Assembly (NCBI GenBank): GCA_029204225.1
Contig: CM055113.1
Location: forward strand, 16,747,745-16,811,744
Direction: 5' to 3'
Length of the DNA: 64,000 nucleotides
Origin: Diphasiastrum complanatum
Lineage: Eukaryota; Streptophyta; Lycopodiopsida; Lycopodiales; Lycopodiaceae
Both the position numbers and the translations under genes were made by a program. The notes under the pieces are model-generated. The model did no database searches. It had not been told where the DNA came from and saw nothing but the letters and a program-made list of their open reading frames with translations. Below are positions 42,546-53,539 of the stretch, piece after piece; the first letter of the stretch is position 1, and each line of letters begins with the position of its first letter.

Positions 42546-43377
42546 TGAGAGATTATCTCATACGCGCTTTACGACCCACGATCAACGAAGTACCAGGAGA
42601 ATGAACTAACACCACGGATGAAGCTGACAGCAAACTAAATTTTGTGACGTGGTAGGTTTAGCAGTTCTTGTAATCATTTGTTTACATTAAAGCCCACCTC
42701 CTTCCTTTGATCAAATATATAGAGGATGAATGAGAGAACGGAAATACACAGAGGTGACAGACAGATAAATTTGAATGATTGAGTGTTGAATGTGAGGATG
42801 AAAAGTCGTCCACTAGTAAGTGAGATGAGCTACGTCAATCAAACCTCCAAGGTCAGACACAAAGAGATATAGATAGAAGTATTTGCTAGTAAGCATTGCT
42901 TATCAATTCTATCTGTAAGAGACATAGTTTCTCTTGCGGTAACGCGTTGTGCGATATGCCAAACAACGCTCAAGTAATCACTATAATTGAATAGACATTT
43001 TTCTTATCTCTTGCCTATGACACATAATCCTTGACTACATTATGCTCTCGTCGAATGTTCCTTTAAGATCAGCTGTTATTTGTTTTTTTGCATAAAGGCT
43101 CATCATAACTAAATCTGTAGTAGATCAGGATATCTGACTACACCTTAGAAGAGGAAAGATCTTAATTAGCAGCAGTAGCTATAGTTAAGAGTTCGACTCT
43201 ATCTAGGTATATTAAGAATCTATCAGAAAATAGGACATTCCAAATAGCGAGATCACACAACAAGAACATTGCTCACTGATCGAGTATCTGAGAGAATCAA
43301 AGTGTGCCTCTCTAATTACAATGCCTCTATTCTTTAACAAGAAACATGAATATTAAATACACATAAAGATTCCAACA
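42546..43377 (+). repeat. Copia B 5' LTR (about 832 bp)
   Basis: Taken from TGAGAGATT at 42546 to TTCCAACA at 43377, directly before the primer-binding site. About 560 bases of it (42560-43153) occur again in reverse complement at 48484-49045. The left boundary is inferred from the break in homology with the 22.9 kb element. Confidence 0.65.
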
Positions 43378-43390
43378 GCGGTATCAGAGC
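43378..43390 (+). other. Primer-binding site, copia B
   Basis: GCGGTATCAGAGC, one base off TGGTATCAGAGC; follows the LTR end CA. Confidence 0.8.
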
Positions 43391-43474
43391 CCTTCAATCT
43401 GGCAAGTCAGGTTCTAAGACCAGATCAATAACAACTAAGGAATCTTATTTAACCTAAAACATTGTAAGATTACA

Positions 43475-44310
43475 ATGGCATCCATAAGTAGCATGCAATA
43501 AAAAATCTGCACAATTCTTCAAATAGATGGGTCAATTACTTGTCCTAGAGAGTGAAGACATCACTTGTCCTGAGAAGAAAAGCACTATCCGAAGGGATGC
43601 TATCCAATGTTGGAAAAGAACTTTGTGAATGGACGGAAAAGAATGATAAAGCAGTAGATCTTGCATCAATATCAAATGCACGAGAACTATGGGACGCATT
43701 GAAGTCAACATTCGAGACCAAGTCACACAACCAGATCATGCACTTGGAAGATCAACTCACGTACCTACGTTGGAGCAGCAAAGACCTCACAACATTCATC
43801 ATGTTTCTCTCTTTACACAATGTCGGCACAGAACATGTTTCTCTCTTTACACAATGTCGGCACAGAACACGCGGTCTCGTCGGAGAAACAACTGACATAC
43901 CTATTGCACACCCTTCCAAGATCCTTCCAAACCACGTGGACTCTACCAGCAAAGGATCTTACAATGACTCTTGAGAGCAATAAGCGAGATCAAGGAAGAA
44001 ATAGAAGTAAGAGAGCACTATGATGAAAGACAAGAACAGGCTCTATACAACAACAAGGATCAACGTAGAAAGAAGCCTCATCCTAAGAGGGAGTCATTTC
44101 AAAGATCAAATCACAACCAGTAGAGAGAAGCCGACAAAGAAGGAAGATCGAAGGCACCTAGTCAGCACAGACCGCAGGGTGGTGAAAAGAAATCATGCAC
44201 TAGATGTAGATGCGACGGACATATCGTCGACACATATTGGTTAAATCCAAACATCCAATGTGTGCATTGTCACAAAAAGGGTCATCCAGTAGTAGACTGC
44301 TATCATAACC
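43475..44310 (+). pseudogene. Copia B gag (broken)
   Basis: ATG at 43475 gives MASISSMQ, then a stop. The frame from 43552 carries the UBN2-type gag core (ALSEGMLSNVGKELCEW, NARELWDALKSTFE, HLEDQLTYLRW). At 43803-43871 a 34-bp tandem duplication shifts the frame. The zinc knuckle CVHCHKKGHPVVDCYH near 44260 is in another frame. No functional gag is possible. Confidence 0.85.
43803..43871 (+). repeat. 34-bp tandem duplication in gag
   Basis: TGTTTCTCTCTTTACACAAT...CAGAACA occurs twice head to tail. Because 34 is not a multiple of three it destroys the gag frame. Confidence 0.95.
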
Positions 44311-44427
44311 CAAAAAACATGAAGACACTAAGCAAGATGGAGCCTCCAGCAGCTCGCTGTATGTAGAGGAGCCAGAATCCTCAAGGACAACTGAGGAGAG
44401 AGCAAACAATAATCCATCCGCTTACTT

Positions 44428-44868
44428 ATGCACAGATGTGTGTGCTACATCGAAGTCATTCTTGATTCGGGTGCCACGTCACATTTTGTGACAATAAGAC
44501 ACATAATACCTGACTTTCAGCAAACACATTCATCCAGATACATCATACTGAGAGATGGCTCACAACATCAAGTGAGCGAAACTAGTGCATTATGGTTGTA
44601 CACCAATGGCAGAGACAGAAGGCTTGATGATGTCATGTACGTACCCACTTTGCAAAAGGATCTTCTATCTGTAGCAAGGATAGCAGATGTTGGGATGCGT
44701 GTGACATTCACAGATGAAACATGCAATGTGACTGAAGCCAACACCAGTACTCTCGTCATACAAGGCAAATATAGAGGCAACCTATATCATCTAAAGGTAC
44801 GCCTACTGACAAAGCAAGCTCATCAAACCCATGAGTCAATGGGCTACATGTGGCAATTGAGACTGTGA
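44428..44868 (+). pseudogene. Copia B protease and GAG-pre-integrase
   Basis: A 146-codon frame. Residues about 10-17 are ILDSGATSH, an intact copia aspartic protease active site. LDDVMYVPTLQKDLLSVARI is the usual protease end and is followed by VTFTDETCNVT and YRGNLYHL. It ends at a stop before the zinc-binding integrase part. The protease would process the copia polyprotein. Confidence 0.85.
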
Positions 44869-44869
44869 T

Positions 44870-45785
44870 ATGAACCCAATGGCGCTGTATAAATCAAGTC
44901 AGAATAGCACATTCACAGGAGTAAGCATCAAAGATGCAAATTTAGCACCCTGTGATGGACGTAATAAAGGCAAGATGTCACGAACAACCTTCACCAGGGA
45001 TTCATTCAGAGCAACAGAACTCCTAGAACTGATATACTCCAACATCTGTGGACCTTTCGATGTGCTCACTGTGGGAGGCTCACGATACTACACCACCTTC
45101 ATCGATGATTTCAGTAAGATTATCGTCGTATACTTTATCCACAACAAATCTGAAGCTCTTGACAAATTTACATAATTTGCAAATTGGGTTGAGAAGTGGA
45201 CTGAATCAAACTGATAGAGATGGAGAATACATCTCCAACTGCTTTGCTAATTTCTGCAGCAGTCGTGGTATCCTTCACAGGAAGACTGTAGCCTATACAC
45301 CACAACACAATGGCATAGTAGAAAGGAAGAACATAACTCTCATGGAAGCAGTAAGGTGCATGATGGCCTATTCAAAGGCATCAAGATCACTATGGGCCGA
45401 AGGAGTAGCTACGATCACTTATCTACAGAACAAGACGGGCAAATCAGGCATTCCTCACACTACGCCACATGAAGTGTGGTGGGGCAATAAGCCTAATCTA
45501 GCTCATGTGTGTATCTTCGGTTGTATTGCATATGCATACATTCCTGACAAAATCCACAAGAAGCTGGACGAAAAGGTCGAGCAGGGATACCTTGTAAGAT
45601 ATGATACACACTCCTTATACTACAGGATCTATCTGCTAGAGATTAATCAAATTAAAATTGTTAGACACATAAAGTTCGATGAAACAAGAACAATGACTAA
45701 TGAAGATCCATTTAGCTATGAAATTCTTGGGAAGCAATACTACAACCTGCCGACATTGGCGGAGAAAGCGGATCTTGACAATTAG
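44870..45785 (+). pseudogene. Copia B integrase (frameshifted)
   Basis: First frame (44870-45175): LLELIYSNICGPFDVLTVGG, then RYYTTFIDDFSKIIVVYFI with the first catalytic Asp. A frameshift near 45170 leads to the second frame: DRDGEYISNCFANFC, YTPQHNGIVERKNITLMEA with the catalytic Glu, and VCIFGCIAYAYIP. The second Asp lies in DRDGEY. It is complete apart from the shift and a few changed residues. Confidence 0.88.
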
Positions 45786-46089
45786 GAAGAAAAGAAAGAC
45801 GTTCGAATTTAGACGAATTAAGTGACAGTTCAGATGACGAACAGACTGACATGCAACTTATACCCAAAGTACCTGCGACGCATGAGAAACTTGTTGTCAG
45901 TAGAAGAGACAAAGGGAAGGCAATCGTCGCATTTGCGCCACCTCCAAGGAGATCCAGTAGAGAGAGAAGGCAACCTGTTGGATATGAACCAGGCAGTTCA
46001 GCTTAAACTCAAGAAGAGTTCTACGGATTCGACAATGAACCTCAGACATATGAAGAGGCTATCAACAGCCAAGAGAAAGAAAGTTGGAT

Positions 46090-46850
46090 TAAGGCCATGG
46101 AAGACGAAATGACGTCCATGAAAACGATGTGTGGAACCTCAAGCCCTTACCGGCATACATGAAGACTGTCAAATGCAAGTGGGTCTACAAATACAAATAT
46201 GGATCGGATGGCAATGTATCAAAATACAAAGCCAGACTAGTTGCCAAGGGTTTCTCACAAAAGTACAGTGCCGACTACCCTGATACCTTTTCTTTCATAG
46301 TCAAGCATACTTCGCTACACATATTGCTCGCATATGCAGCAACATACAGTCTCAAGATCCATATCGTAGATGAGAAGGCAACGTTTCTACATGGAGATCT
46401 GAAGGAAGAAATCTACATGGACTAACTGCCAGGATTTACCTGCAAGACATTTCTTAGCTATGCCTGCAAGATGCGCAAGAGCATCTATGGACTAAAGCAG
46501 TCTGCCAGGCAATGGTATAAGAAGAAGGATCATGCACTCAGATCCTTGGGCTTCCATCTTTTAAGAGTTGATTACAATGTCTATGTGAAGGTGATAGATG
46601 GTGAAATTATTATCATTGGAGTCTACATCGATGATACATTTGATTCTGTTAAGGAGCGACGTTGTGATTGCACTTTGAGGATATCTCAAAACACTTTGAG
46701 ATATCGGATCTAGGTGAAGCAAGATGCTACCTAGGTTTACAGATTGAAAGAGGACTTGAAGGTGGAAAATTATTTCTACACCAGTCAAGATACATCCACA
46801 AGAAAATTGATGAATTCTAGATGACAAATTGCAAGGGAGTGAATACTCCA
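46090..46850 (+). pseudogene. Copia B reverse transcriptase (broken)
   Basis: Starts with KTVKCKWVYKYKYGSDG and YKARLVAKGFSQKY, then HIVDEKATFLHGDLKEEIYM. A stop follows (D, then stop). Next come SIYGLKQSARQWYKK and GVYIDDTFDSVKE, where the copia YVDD is YIDD and the following residues shift frame. ISDLGEARCYLGLQIERG is readable at about 46700-46755. Confidence 0.87.
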
Positions 46851-46899
46851 ATGGTTCCTAGCACAGTGTTGACTAATGAAGACTGTCCCTGAAACGATG

Positions 46900-47490
46900 T
46901 AGAGTGGGAAGCTATGTTGCAAAAACCTTATAGAAGGCTTATTGGCTCATTAATGTATTTAGCAGACAACACATAGCCAGACATCACTTACGCAGTATTC
47001 AAAATGAGCCAGTTCAATATTAACCCAGGACCCACACACTAGAAGATTGCAAAAAGGATTTTGCAATACCTGAAACAGACAAAGGATTATGGTCTTTGTT
47101 TTTCTCAAGATGCAGGATTTCAGGTGAAGTCCTACAGTGATGCGAGTTGGGCATCCATAAAGGACAACTCCAAGAGCGTTTCAGGAGGGTGCACCATAGC
47201 AACCAATGTCGATGTTCTTTGGATTAGTAGGAAATAGACAATTATCGCACAATCGTCCTGCGAAGCAGAGTACGTTGCGGCAGCCAAGATGGCCAATGAG
47301 CTTACATGGCTCAAACAGTTCCTCAACAAAACCGCTAACTCTGCATATGGATAACACATCCGCCATACATCTAACAAATGATCCCATGTTTCATTCCAGA
47401 GCGAAACACATTGTTATCAAGTATTATCTAATAAGGGATCTAGTTTAGAAATTAAAGCTAAAAACCGAGTTTGTTCCAACAAAACATATG
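46900..47490 (+). pseudogene. Copia B RNase H (broken)
   Basis: Readable in changing frames: YRRLIGSLMYLADNT, YAVFKMSQFNINPGP, AKRILQYLKQTKDYGL, SDASWASIKDNSKSVSG, CEAEYVAAAKMANELTWLKQ and a TEFVPTK end. The original reaches the ADxLTK-type terminus, but here the sequence breaks off near 47490 into other DNA. Confidence 0.85.
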
Positions 47491-47884
47491 GAAGCATTTC
47501 AATGCAAGCAGGTTGGCCCTCTTATGGAATGGATCATCAATGTCCTTGCTCTCTATCTCTCTTCCTCCATCTCTCATGCTTTTTTTGTATTTGCTAATTG
47601 TTGGATTTGATATTTATTGGGATTGAATGTTCTTATGCCTTTTGTGAGAGAGAAGAGGACAGAGAGGGGGAGTTTCTATCATTGTGGATTAGGGTTAATG
47701 ATTGTAGTGTCAATGCTTAGTGTTAATGGATCTTAATGTTAGTATGCACATGCTGGATTTTGGAATATGCTATCGCTTTCATGGGAACGAACCTCCGCGT
47801 GACAACTAACCTCGTCTCCTTGATGCTTGTGAGCTTGGATCTAGGGTTGAGGCTAGGATAAGAAATAGTCCACTACAATCTAAC

Positions 47885-48483
47885 AACCTTGTTCAATCTT
47901 ATGCAATCAAGGAGGATCTTCCAAGCTTGGAGGCACTACAAGGAGTTCTCATTTACAAAGGACAAGCCAAGAGGAAGGGGCAAAGAGCATCATCAACATT
48001 TCAAGAAGGACAAGTCAAAGGAGGAGCGTGATGGGGATTCATCGCAAACATCAACAAGTTGCAAATCCAACAAGAAGTGTTTCTTTTGTGGTAAGAAGGG
48101 GCATTTTGCTTCTAATTGTTTCAAAAAGAAAGAGTTCCTCAAGCAAGGCAATCTTGAGAAAGAGAGTGAAGGTGAGATAGAAGGGAGTTATGAAGAAGGA
48201 TCTCTCATGATGTCTATGTACTCTTCTTCTAGTTTTGAAGTTGAAAATTCATGGTGGATAGATAGTGGATCTAGTTCTCATATGACTAGTTCAAGAAAGT
48301 CTTTCACTCATCTTTCACCTTACAAAAATTTTAGGAAGTTTATTTTCATTCCTATTGATGGTGAATGCAAGATAGAAGTAATTGGTAGTGTACCAATTGG
48401 TGTTGAATCCACTATGATTCTTGGAAATGTATTTTTTGTGCCTAATCTCACTGTGAATCTCATTAGTGTTGGCAAGATGCCAG
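47885..48483 (+). pseudogene. Copia C gag C-terminus and protease
   Basis: Gag end (AIKEDLPSLEALQGVLIYK in a second frame at about 47905-47960) leads into a basic linker, the zinc knuckle CFFCGKKGHFASNC, and a protease site WWIDSGSSSHMT with its Asp intact. It stops abruptly after NLISVGK at 48483, where the reverse-oriented LTR begins. Very like the matching part of copia D (61.4-61.9 kb), so the two belong to one family. Confidence 0.85.
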
Positions 48484-49045
48484 ATCTAAGGTGTAGTCAG
48501 GTATTCCTGATCTACTAGTTATGATGAGCCTTTATGCGGAAAAACAAATAACAACTGATCTTATTTGAACATTCGACGAGCATAATGTAGTTAAGGATTG
48601 TGTCATAGACAAGAGATAAGAAAAACATCTATTCAATTATAGTGATTCCTTGAGTGCTGTTTGGCATATCGCACAACGCATTACCAAAAGAGAAACTCTG
48701 TCTCTTACGGATAGAATTGATAAGCAGTTCTTACTAGCAAATACTTCTATCTATATCTCTCTGAGTCTGACCTTGGAGGTCTGATTGACTCAGCTCATCT
48801 GACTTACGGTTTTCATCCTCACATTCGACACTCAATCATTCAAATTCATTTGTTTGGCACTTATGTGTATTTTTGTTCTCCCATTCATCCTCTATATATG
48901 ATCAGAGGAAGGAGGAAGTCTTTAATGTAAACAAATGATTACAAAAATTGCTAAACCTACCACGTCGCAACATTTAGTTTGCTGTCAGCTTCGTCCGTGG
49001 TGTCAGTTCGTTCTGCTAGTAGTTCGTTGATCGTGAGTCGTAAAA
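48484..49045 (-). repeat. Inverted, truncated copy of the copia B LTR
   Basis: Reverse complement of 42560-43153 with scattered mismatches (for example CTGACTACACCTTAGA and GATCAACGAA are shared). The U5-side 220 bases of the LTR are missing at the junction with copia C. The copia pol end at 49046-49440 precedes it on the minus strand, so it is a 3' LTR. Confidence 0.85.
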
Positions 49046-49440
49046 AGCGCACTGACTTTAGGGCCGCCTTTGTAACCATAGTCAAGGCCATTGCGGTTGG
49101 ACTTTGGTCGTCGCTCATGGACCGCAGGAGTTGGCTTGCGGTTCCCTACGAATGTCTTCATTTGTTTTCTCAAAGCTGCGGTTTGCAGTTTATTGCGATC
49201 TGTGGTTTGTGAGACTTCGTCGTCAACGTCGTTCATATATGTCACAATGCGATTTCGGTAGTGATGGATTGTGATATGCGGTTCATAAGCTAACGATGCT
49301 TTGTGGATGGAAATCTTAAGTTTCTTCAACTCCCTCTCAAAGCACGGTTGCTTTATGACTCCTAGACTTGTACGCTATTTTTCAAACATTACCTTGTCAA
49401 GAGGCTTCGTAAGAATATCAACCTGGTTTTCAAAGGGAGG
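49046..49440 (-). pseudogene. Copia pol C-terminal end before the inverted LTR
   Basis: The minus strand near 49440-49330 reads FENQVDILTKPLDKVMFEK, the typical copia RNase H terminus, then LGVIKQPCFERELKKLK after a stop. A 108-codon frame continues to the LTR. It belongs to the same family as copia B, but its upstream part is cut at 49440 by another LTR. Confidence 0.7.
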
Positions 49441-49842
49441 CTCGACTTGTATTGAAATGAAGAGAGAACATGTACAATGATTCGAAACTACCACTTATAT
49501 AGTGGATTGGAGGGCCTTGGCCTCAATTCCTATTGGCCAATTCTTACCTCCCTAACTATCCAAATTTAAAAAAGAGTAGAACTCATTCATTAATTGGAGG
49601 AATCCAATTTGAAAATGAATTTTGGTGGGAACCCCTATTTTATTCACTAACTTGACTTTTAGGCCCTGCGACATTAGAAGTCTCGCAAAAAGGCCTAAAT
49701 TCCTTTTATTAACTTTCTAATTAATCAAATCTCTATGTGATCATCGAGTTCGTCTTACACACGCAGGGTGCCAAATTCCTCTCACTTATTAACTAAGGCT
49801 AGGATTGCCTTGGGATCTGCAAACCCTCAAACAGTATCCCCC
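49441..49842 (-). repeat. 3' LTR of the coiled-coil-ORF element
   Basis: On the minus strand a GGTGGGGGA polypurine tract (49843-49851) is followed by TACTGTTTGAGGG. A TATA-like CACTATATAAGTGG lies near 49500 and a leader ends near 49441. The length is about 400 bp. The matching 5' LTR was not seen. Confidence 0.55.
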
Positions 49843-49879
49843 ACCAAAACTAGTGGCGGTCCCATGATACCTCACAAGA

Positions 49880-52040
49880 TTATTCATTTGGGGCTCTGAT
49901 TGGCCTCTCTTTGCACCTTGATCAGGTGATACTGAATTTTTTCCATAAATTCCAGGCACTCCGTATTGAAATCGGACTTGGCTGTAGAAAGCACTTATTT
50001 ACTCCGACAATCCATTTTGACGTGGTCCATGCTGAAATTTTGGACTCCCACGATCCTACCAGCATCGTAGCTCGGTAGTAGAGTCTGGCTACTGGCAATT
50101 GATCTTGCACCTCGTTGGACGCCATAGGGATATTTGGATCAAAAGCCAACGCAGGTAGGCAATTATTCCATCTTGTAGAAACGGACGCCAACTTGGACAA
50201 GTCATTTGCAGATAGAACTGACTTCCTAATAGTTGGATCTGGCGAAGATGTATTGAAGAGCTCTATTGAAATCAACGAAAATTTTTCAACTAAAGTCCTA
50301 ACGGATTATGGGCCAATTTGGGGTATGGATGCTGATTTGATCCATTTGGACAACCAAATCTTTCCATTTATTGTGTCGCGGCATTGAGACATAGTATGGA
50401 TCAATTTGCAATTGGCGAGGGCTCGCAACATAGCTCCTGATTGATTCTGGAGCTTTCTCGAATACTGTTTTGCGCCAATCTAGTTGCTCACCCAATGTGG
50501 GTAGCTTATCCAGTTCTTTGCCTGCCTCTATCTCTAAGGTCTTGAATTTGATTATCCATCCATCCCTCGAGGACTCTTGCAGATGTTGTTGTAGGAATGC
50601 CTGGATATGGTCCTTGATGGTGATCGGCTTTTGAAATAATGGTCTGGTTCTTGAAGTAGATGGACCTTTTTCCTTGGCTTGGATTTTAGTAACTTCTTTT
50701 GTATCTTCTTGATGTGCTCCATGATCCATTCCTGTATCAAATTCTTCCTGAACGTGTTGTTGAGACAAAAATTGAGGCATAACTAAAACTGGAATATGGG
50801 GGTTCGATTCTAGGACTTAAGCAGCTGCCTTCTCATAATCTTTGATTATTGCCTTGGCCTTGACCAACTCAGTCGAAGCTGTTCGTTTGAACTTATTGAG
50901 CCTTTCCTGGAAATCAGCCAATGAGGCGCATAAGTTTCGACTTTCTTAAACAAGTAATTGATCTCCTCTGGTGAGACAGGACGATCTGGAACTTGTGTTT
51001 GCAGGTACGTGTCTCGTTCAAGGGTGGTTGCATACAATTCACCTTGAAGGCATTCTCGATCAAGCGTTGCCATGTCCAGTTGCCCCTGAAGCAGTAGTAC
51101 TTGTTGTTTGGCATCTTGAACGACTTGATTCACATGATCTTGCATGGTCGTCAGCGTATTCTGGAGAGTTGCCACATAGACTTCTAAGGTTTCAACTGAT
51201 TGTATGGCCTTTTTCATCTTCGCTTCTGACTTGGCTTCATGCTGTTTAACGATCTTTAAGTCTCGATCCAATTGAATAACTTTTTGGCTAATCAGAGTAT
51301 TCTCGGATCCCAAATCAGATATTCGTGTTTCCATTTTTTTTTTCTGATCCATCATGGTCTGGATCATACGACCAAGGTGTGAATGGATTCCAAGGACGTC
51401 ATCGGAATCCACATGTATAGTAGCAACAGTAGAAGGAATGGTGACTCCAGGTGTTGATCTAGGTTGGCCTTGAGATTTTGCTCGTGGCTCTTCTTTCTCG
51501 AAGAGATCTTCTCCTTCATATCCGATGGGTATGGTGGCATCGAACTGCTTTGGAATTTTGAAAGTGTTGGGTGCCTGATTTAGTACATCATCTTGTTGAT
51601 ATGCCTGAAACGTTGAATAAAAAACCTTAGTGATATCGTGGAATTGTTCGAATCCTCTTCCAAGAGATTGGAGTTCAAAGGGAGCTTGGCTCTGAGGTAT
51701 TACAAAAATTTCATCTACCCCTAGGGGATCAGAATCATCGAATATATCCACGAACCTCTGGATATCTGGTGAAGTTGCTTGAGTGTGTGGGGGTGAGGCG
51801 GCCGGGGTAGCCATGGTTAGAATTGTATCTCCAATGGTCATAGACTAACTTTGTGAGGAAGCAGAGGCTAAGGAGGCATTAGTGAATAGGGGAATGGGAA
51901 GTGTAGAGCGGGTTGCAGCAGGAGGTGATAGCACAACTGAAGTTGGTTGCCTAGTACGGCGACGAGACACAGGAGGCGAGTCAAGAATAATGACATCGCT
52001 GCGAACCCAACGACGACTAGATGCCTAACTCGGTGAGTAC
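49880..52040 (-). pseudogene. Long coiled-coil ORF of unknown function, next to a 3' LTR
   Basis: The minus strand is readable as one ancestral protein of roughly 650-700 residues, broken by an in-frame TAG near 51845, a frameshift near 50935, a TAA near 50820 and shifts after 50300. Order: Arg/Ser/Pro-rich N-terminus (DSPPVSRRRTRQPTS), an acidic segment (RFVDIFDDSDPLGVDE), a coiled coil of about 110 residues (about 51370-51010), and a C-terminal part with DHIQAFLQQHLQESSRDGW and LGEQLDWRKTVFEKAP. No gag zinc knuckle or pol motif is seen. It could be an additional/env-like ORF or a divergent gag. I do not recognise the family. Confidence 0.55.
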
Positions 52041-52096
52041 TACATCTTCGTAGATTGACAGTACGGATTCAGCATGAAAATCATGAATCTTATTAT

Positions 52097-52400
52097 CTAA
52101 GCATGAAGCGGATAAGGTGGACAAAAGAGAGCCAACAACACTCGTTGACGTACATCACATGACTGAATATAGTTTTCGGTATCCTTATGAAGTGTCGGCC
52201 ACCAACACCCTGATTGTAAAAGTTTGCGAACAATGATATCTATTGAAAAATGTCTACCTCCCATCTCATCATGTGAAAACACGAACAATTCAAGTACTTT
52301 GTTAGACAACACACATCTCTTCAAAATATCATCCATATAGTCCTAATATGGTAGACCAGCCCTCCAGTGTTCAAGATTATTATTGGTCACGCCTAGATTT
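52097..52400 (-). pseudogene. Gypsy integrase zinc-binding fragment
   Basis: Minus frame: EMGGRHFSIDIIVRKLLQSG, CWWPTLHKDTENYIQSCDV, the HHCC domain at the start of gypsy integrase. LEHWRAGLPY precedes it in another frame. The integrase core does not follow. It may be part of the element whose 3' end carries the coiled-coil ORF, but this is not proven. Confidence 0.8.
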
Positions 52401-52439
52401 TATTCCACTTCGAGGCCTGTTGGTGACTAATGACCTTGA

Positions 52440-52799
52440 GAGGACCCAGACACTCTAATTGAGAAATATGGAGTAGTGCATGTACGTGTGACGGATATAG
52501 GTGAGAGGAATGCATGAGGAGCTGTGACCCATTTATAGTTTACCTGCATGGGGATTGCATGGGTTCATGCACCGGATCCTACTCTCTATATATTGAGGTG
52601 GTGATTATCCCATCAACGACTTTGGTCTAGGTTACCAGTTGAGCTCTTCTCCTCTTGCTATCACATGACATGGCTTGGGGGATAGATCCAGGAGGATTCT
52701 CTAGGAGGGATCTAGGTTTGGTTGGGTGGTTTTGCTCCATAGTCTCTCTTGTTGTGTTTTCCTATCCTCATCTCAGGGTTTTCCCTAGTGGTCTTTACA
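52440..52799 (+). repeat. 5' LTR candidate
   Basis: A TATA-like CTCTATATATTGAGG lies near 52590. CT-rich sequence ends TCTTTACA at 52799, two bases before a primer-binding site. The left boundary is uncertain. Confidence 0.55.
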
Positions 52800-52800
52800 T

Positions 52801-52812
52801 TGGTATCAGAGC
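52801..52812 (+). other. Primer-binding site
   Basis: TGGTATCAGAGC, one base after the LTR end. No gag follows: within 200 bases the sequence passes into Mutator-like and Helitron ends. Confidence 0.8.
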
Positions 52813-52984
52813 TCGGCTAAGATGCGATTTTGGATGGGATGGAGACAAGTTCTACATCAAATCGGAATTGGAACGCACTTGGATTCACATCCCGGATGAA
52901 GTGCTGTTTTTCTAAGGAAAATTGAGTTTGGATTCACTGATTCATGTGTGAAGCTTTAAAAATCCTCCCATATTGGCAAACTTT

Positions 52985-53075
52985 GAAAAACAATAATCAA
53001 AAAAATTTGCGATCCGGGAAACCCTAACGGGAATATCGTGAGATCCGGAACGCGTACTGCAACTTTGGTCCAATC
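52985..53075. repeat. Right-end fragment of the Mutator-like family
   Basis: Shares GATCCGGGAAACCCTAACGG-type sequence and the ACTGCAAC(C/T)TTGG terminus with 34995-35072. The left end of this copy was not found. Confidence 0.6.
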
Positions 53076-53089
53076 AAAGAGCCATATCC

Positions 53090-53151
53090 CACCCTGCCCT
53101 GCCCGCCCGAAACGCCTACCCGCCCGCAGACTTGCGGGCTCACATTGCTAG
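53090..53151 (+). mobile_element. Helitron 3' end (second family)
   Basis: CCCGCAGACTTGCGGG forms a hairpin at 53123-53138, followed by CTCACATTGCTAG|T. This is the standard Helitron 3' end. It matches 27240-27300. The 5' end of this element was not located. Confidence 0.7.
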
Positions 53152-53166
53152 TATCTATTGTAAGAG

Positions 53167-53259
53167 ATGATGGCCAAGTGCCCCTTGCCCTCTTTCCTCT
53201 GCCTTGTTGCCTTTGCTTGCCTTGCTTTGGCCGTTTTTGATGCGTGCTCCTCCGCGTGA
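53167..53259 (+). CDS. Short ORF with signal-peptide character
   Basis: Two ATGs in tandem open a 30-codon frame (MMAKCPLPSFLCLVAFACLA, then LAVFDACSSA) ending in TGA. It has a short basic start and a hydrophobic core with small residues at the end, like a secretion signal. It begins 15 bases after a Helitron 3' end in a GC-rich island. It could be a displaced first exon or chance. Confidence 0.25.
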   Translation: MMAKCPLPSFLCLVAFACLALAVFDACSSA

Positions 53260-53539
53260 AGGTTTCCCTTGTTGCTACTGGGTGGAAGCGCATTCAGGAT
53301 GGTGTTTAGGAAGGGCGGCGGCCGCTAGCGCATGCGTGCGCTCTCATGCTATGCCTGGGCTTCTTATCTACCTCTCGGTGCTACTGCCTCTCACTTTTTC
53401 CTACTGCATTGTTTTTGTTTTTCAAACTTGGTGGTAGAGTGCTCTTCTCCTTGTTTGATTTTATTAGAGATGCTGTGGATTGGTGTGGAATTCATTTTTA
53501 CTTTTTCTGAAGCCTTGAGAAAGTTTCCATTTGAAGTAG

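Larger units (their letters stand above)
42546..47490 (+). mobile_element. Ty1/copia element B
   Basis: The order is 5' LTR, primer-binding site, gag, protease, integrase, RT and RNase H, all on the plus strand with stops and frameshifts. The 3' end is lost near 47490, before a 3' LTR. It inserted into the older minus-strand copia at 41.66-42.54 kb. Confidence 0.8.
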
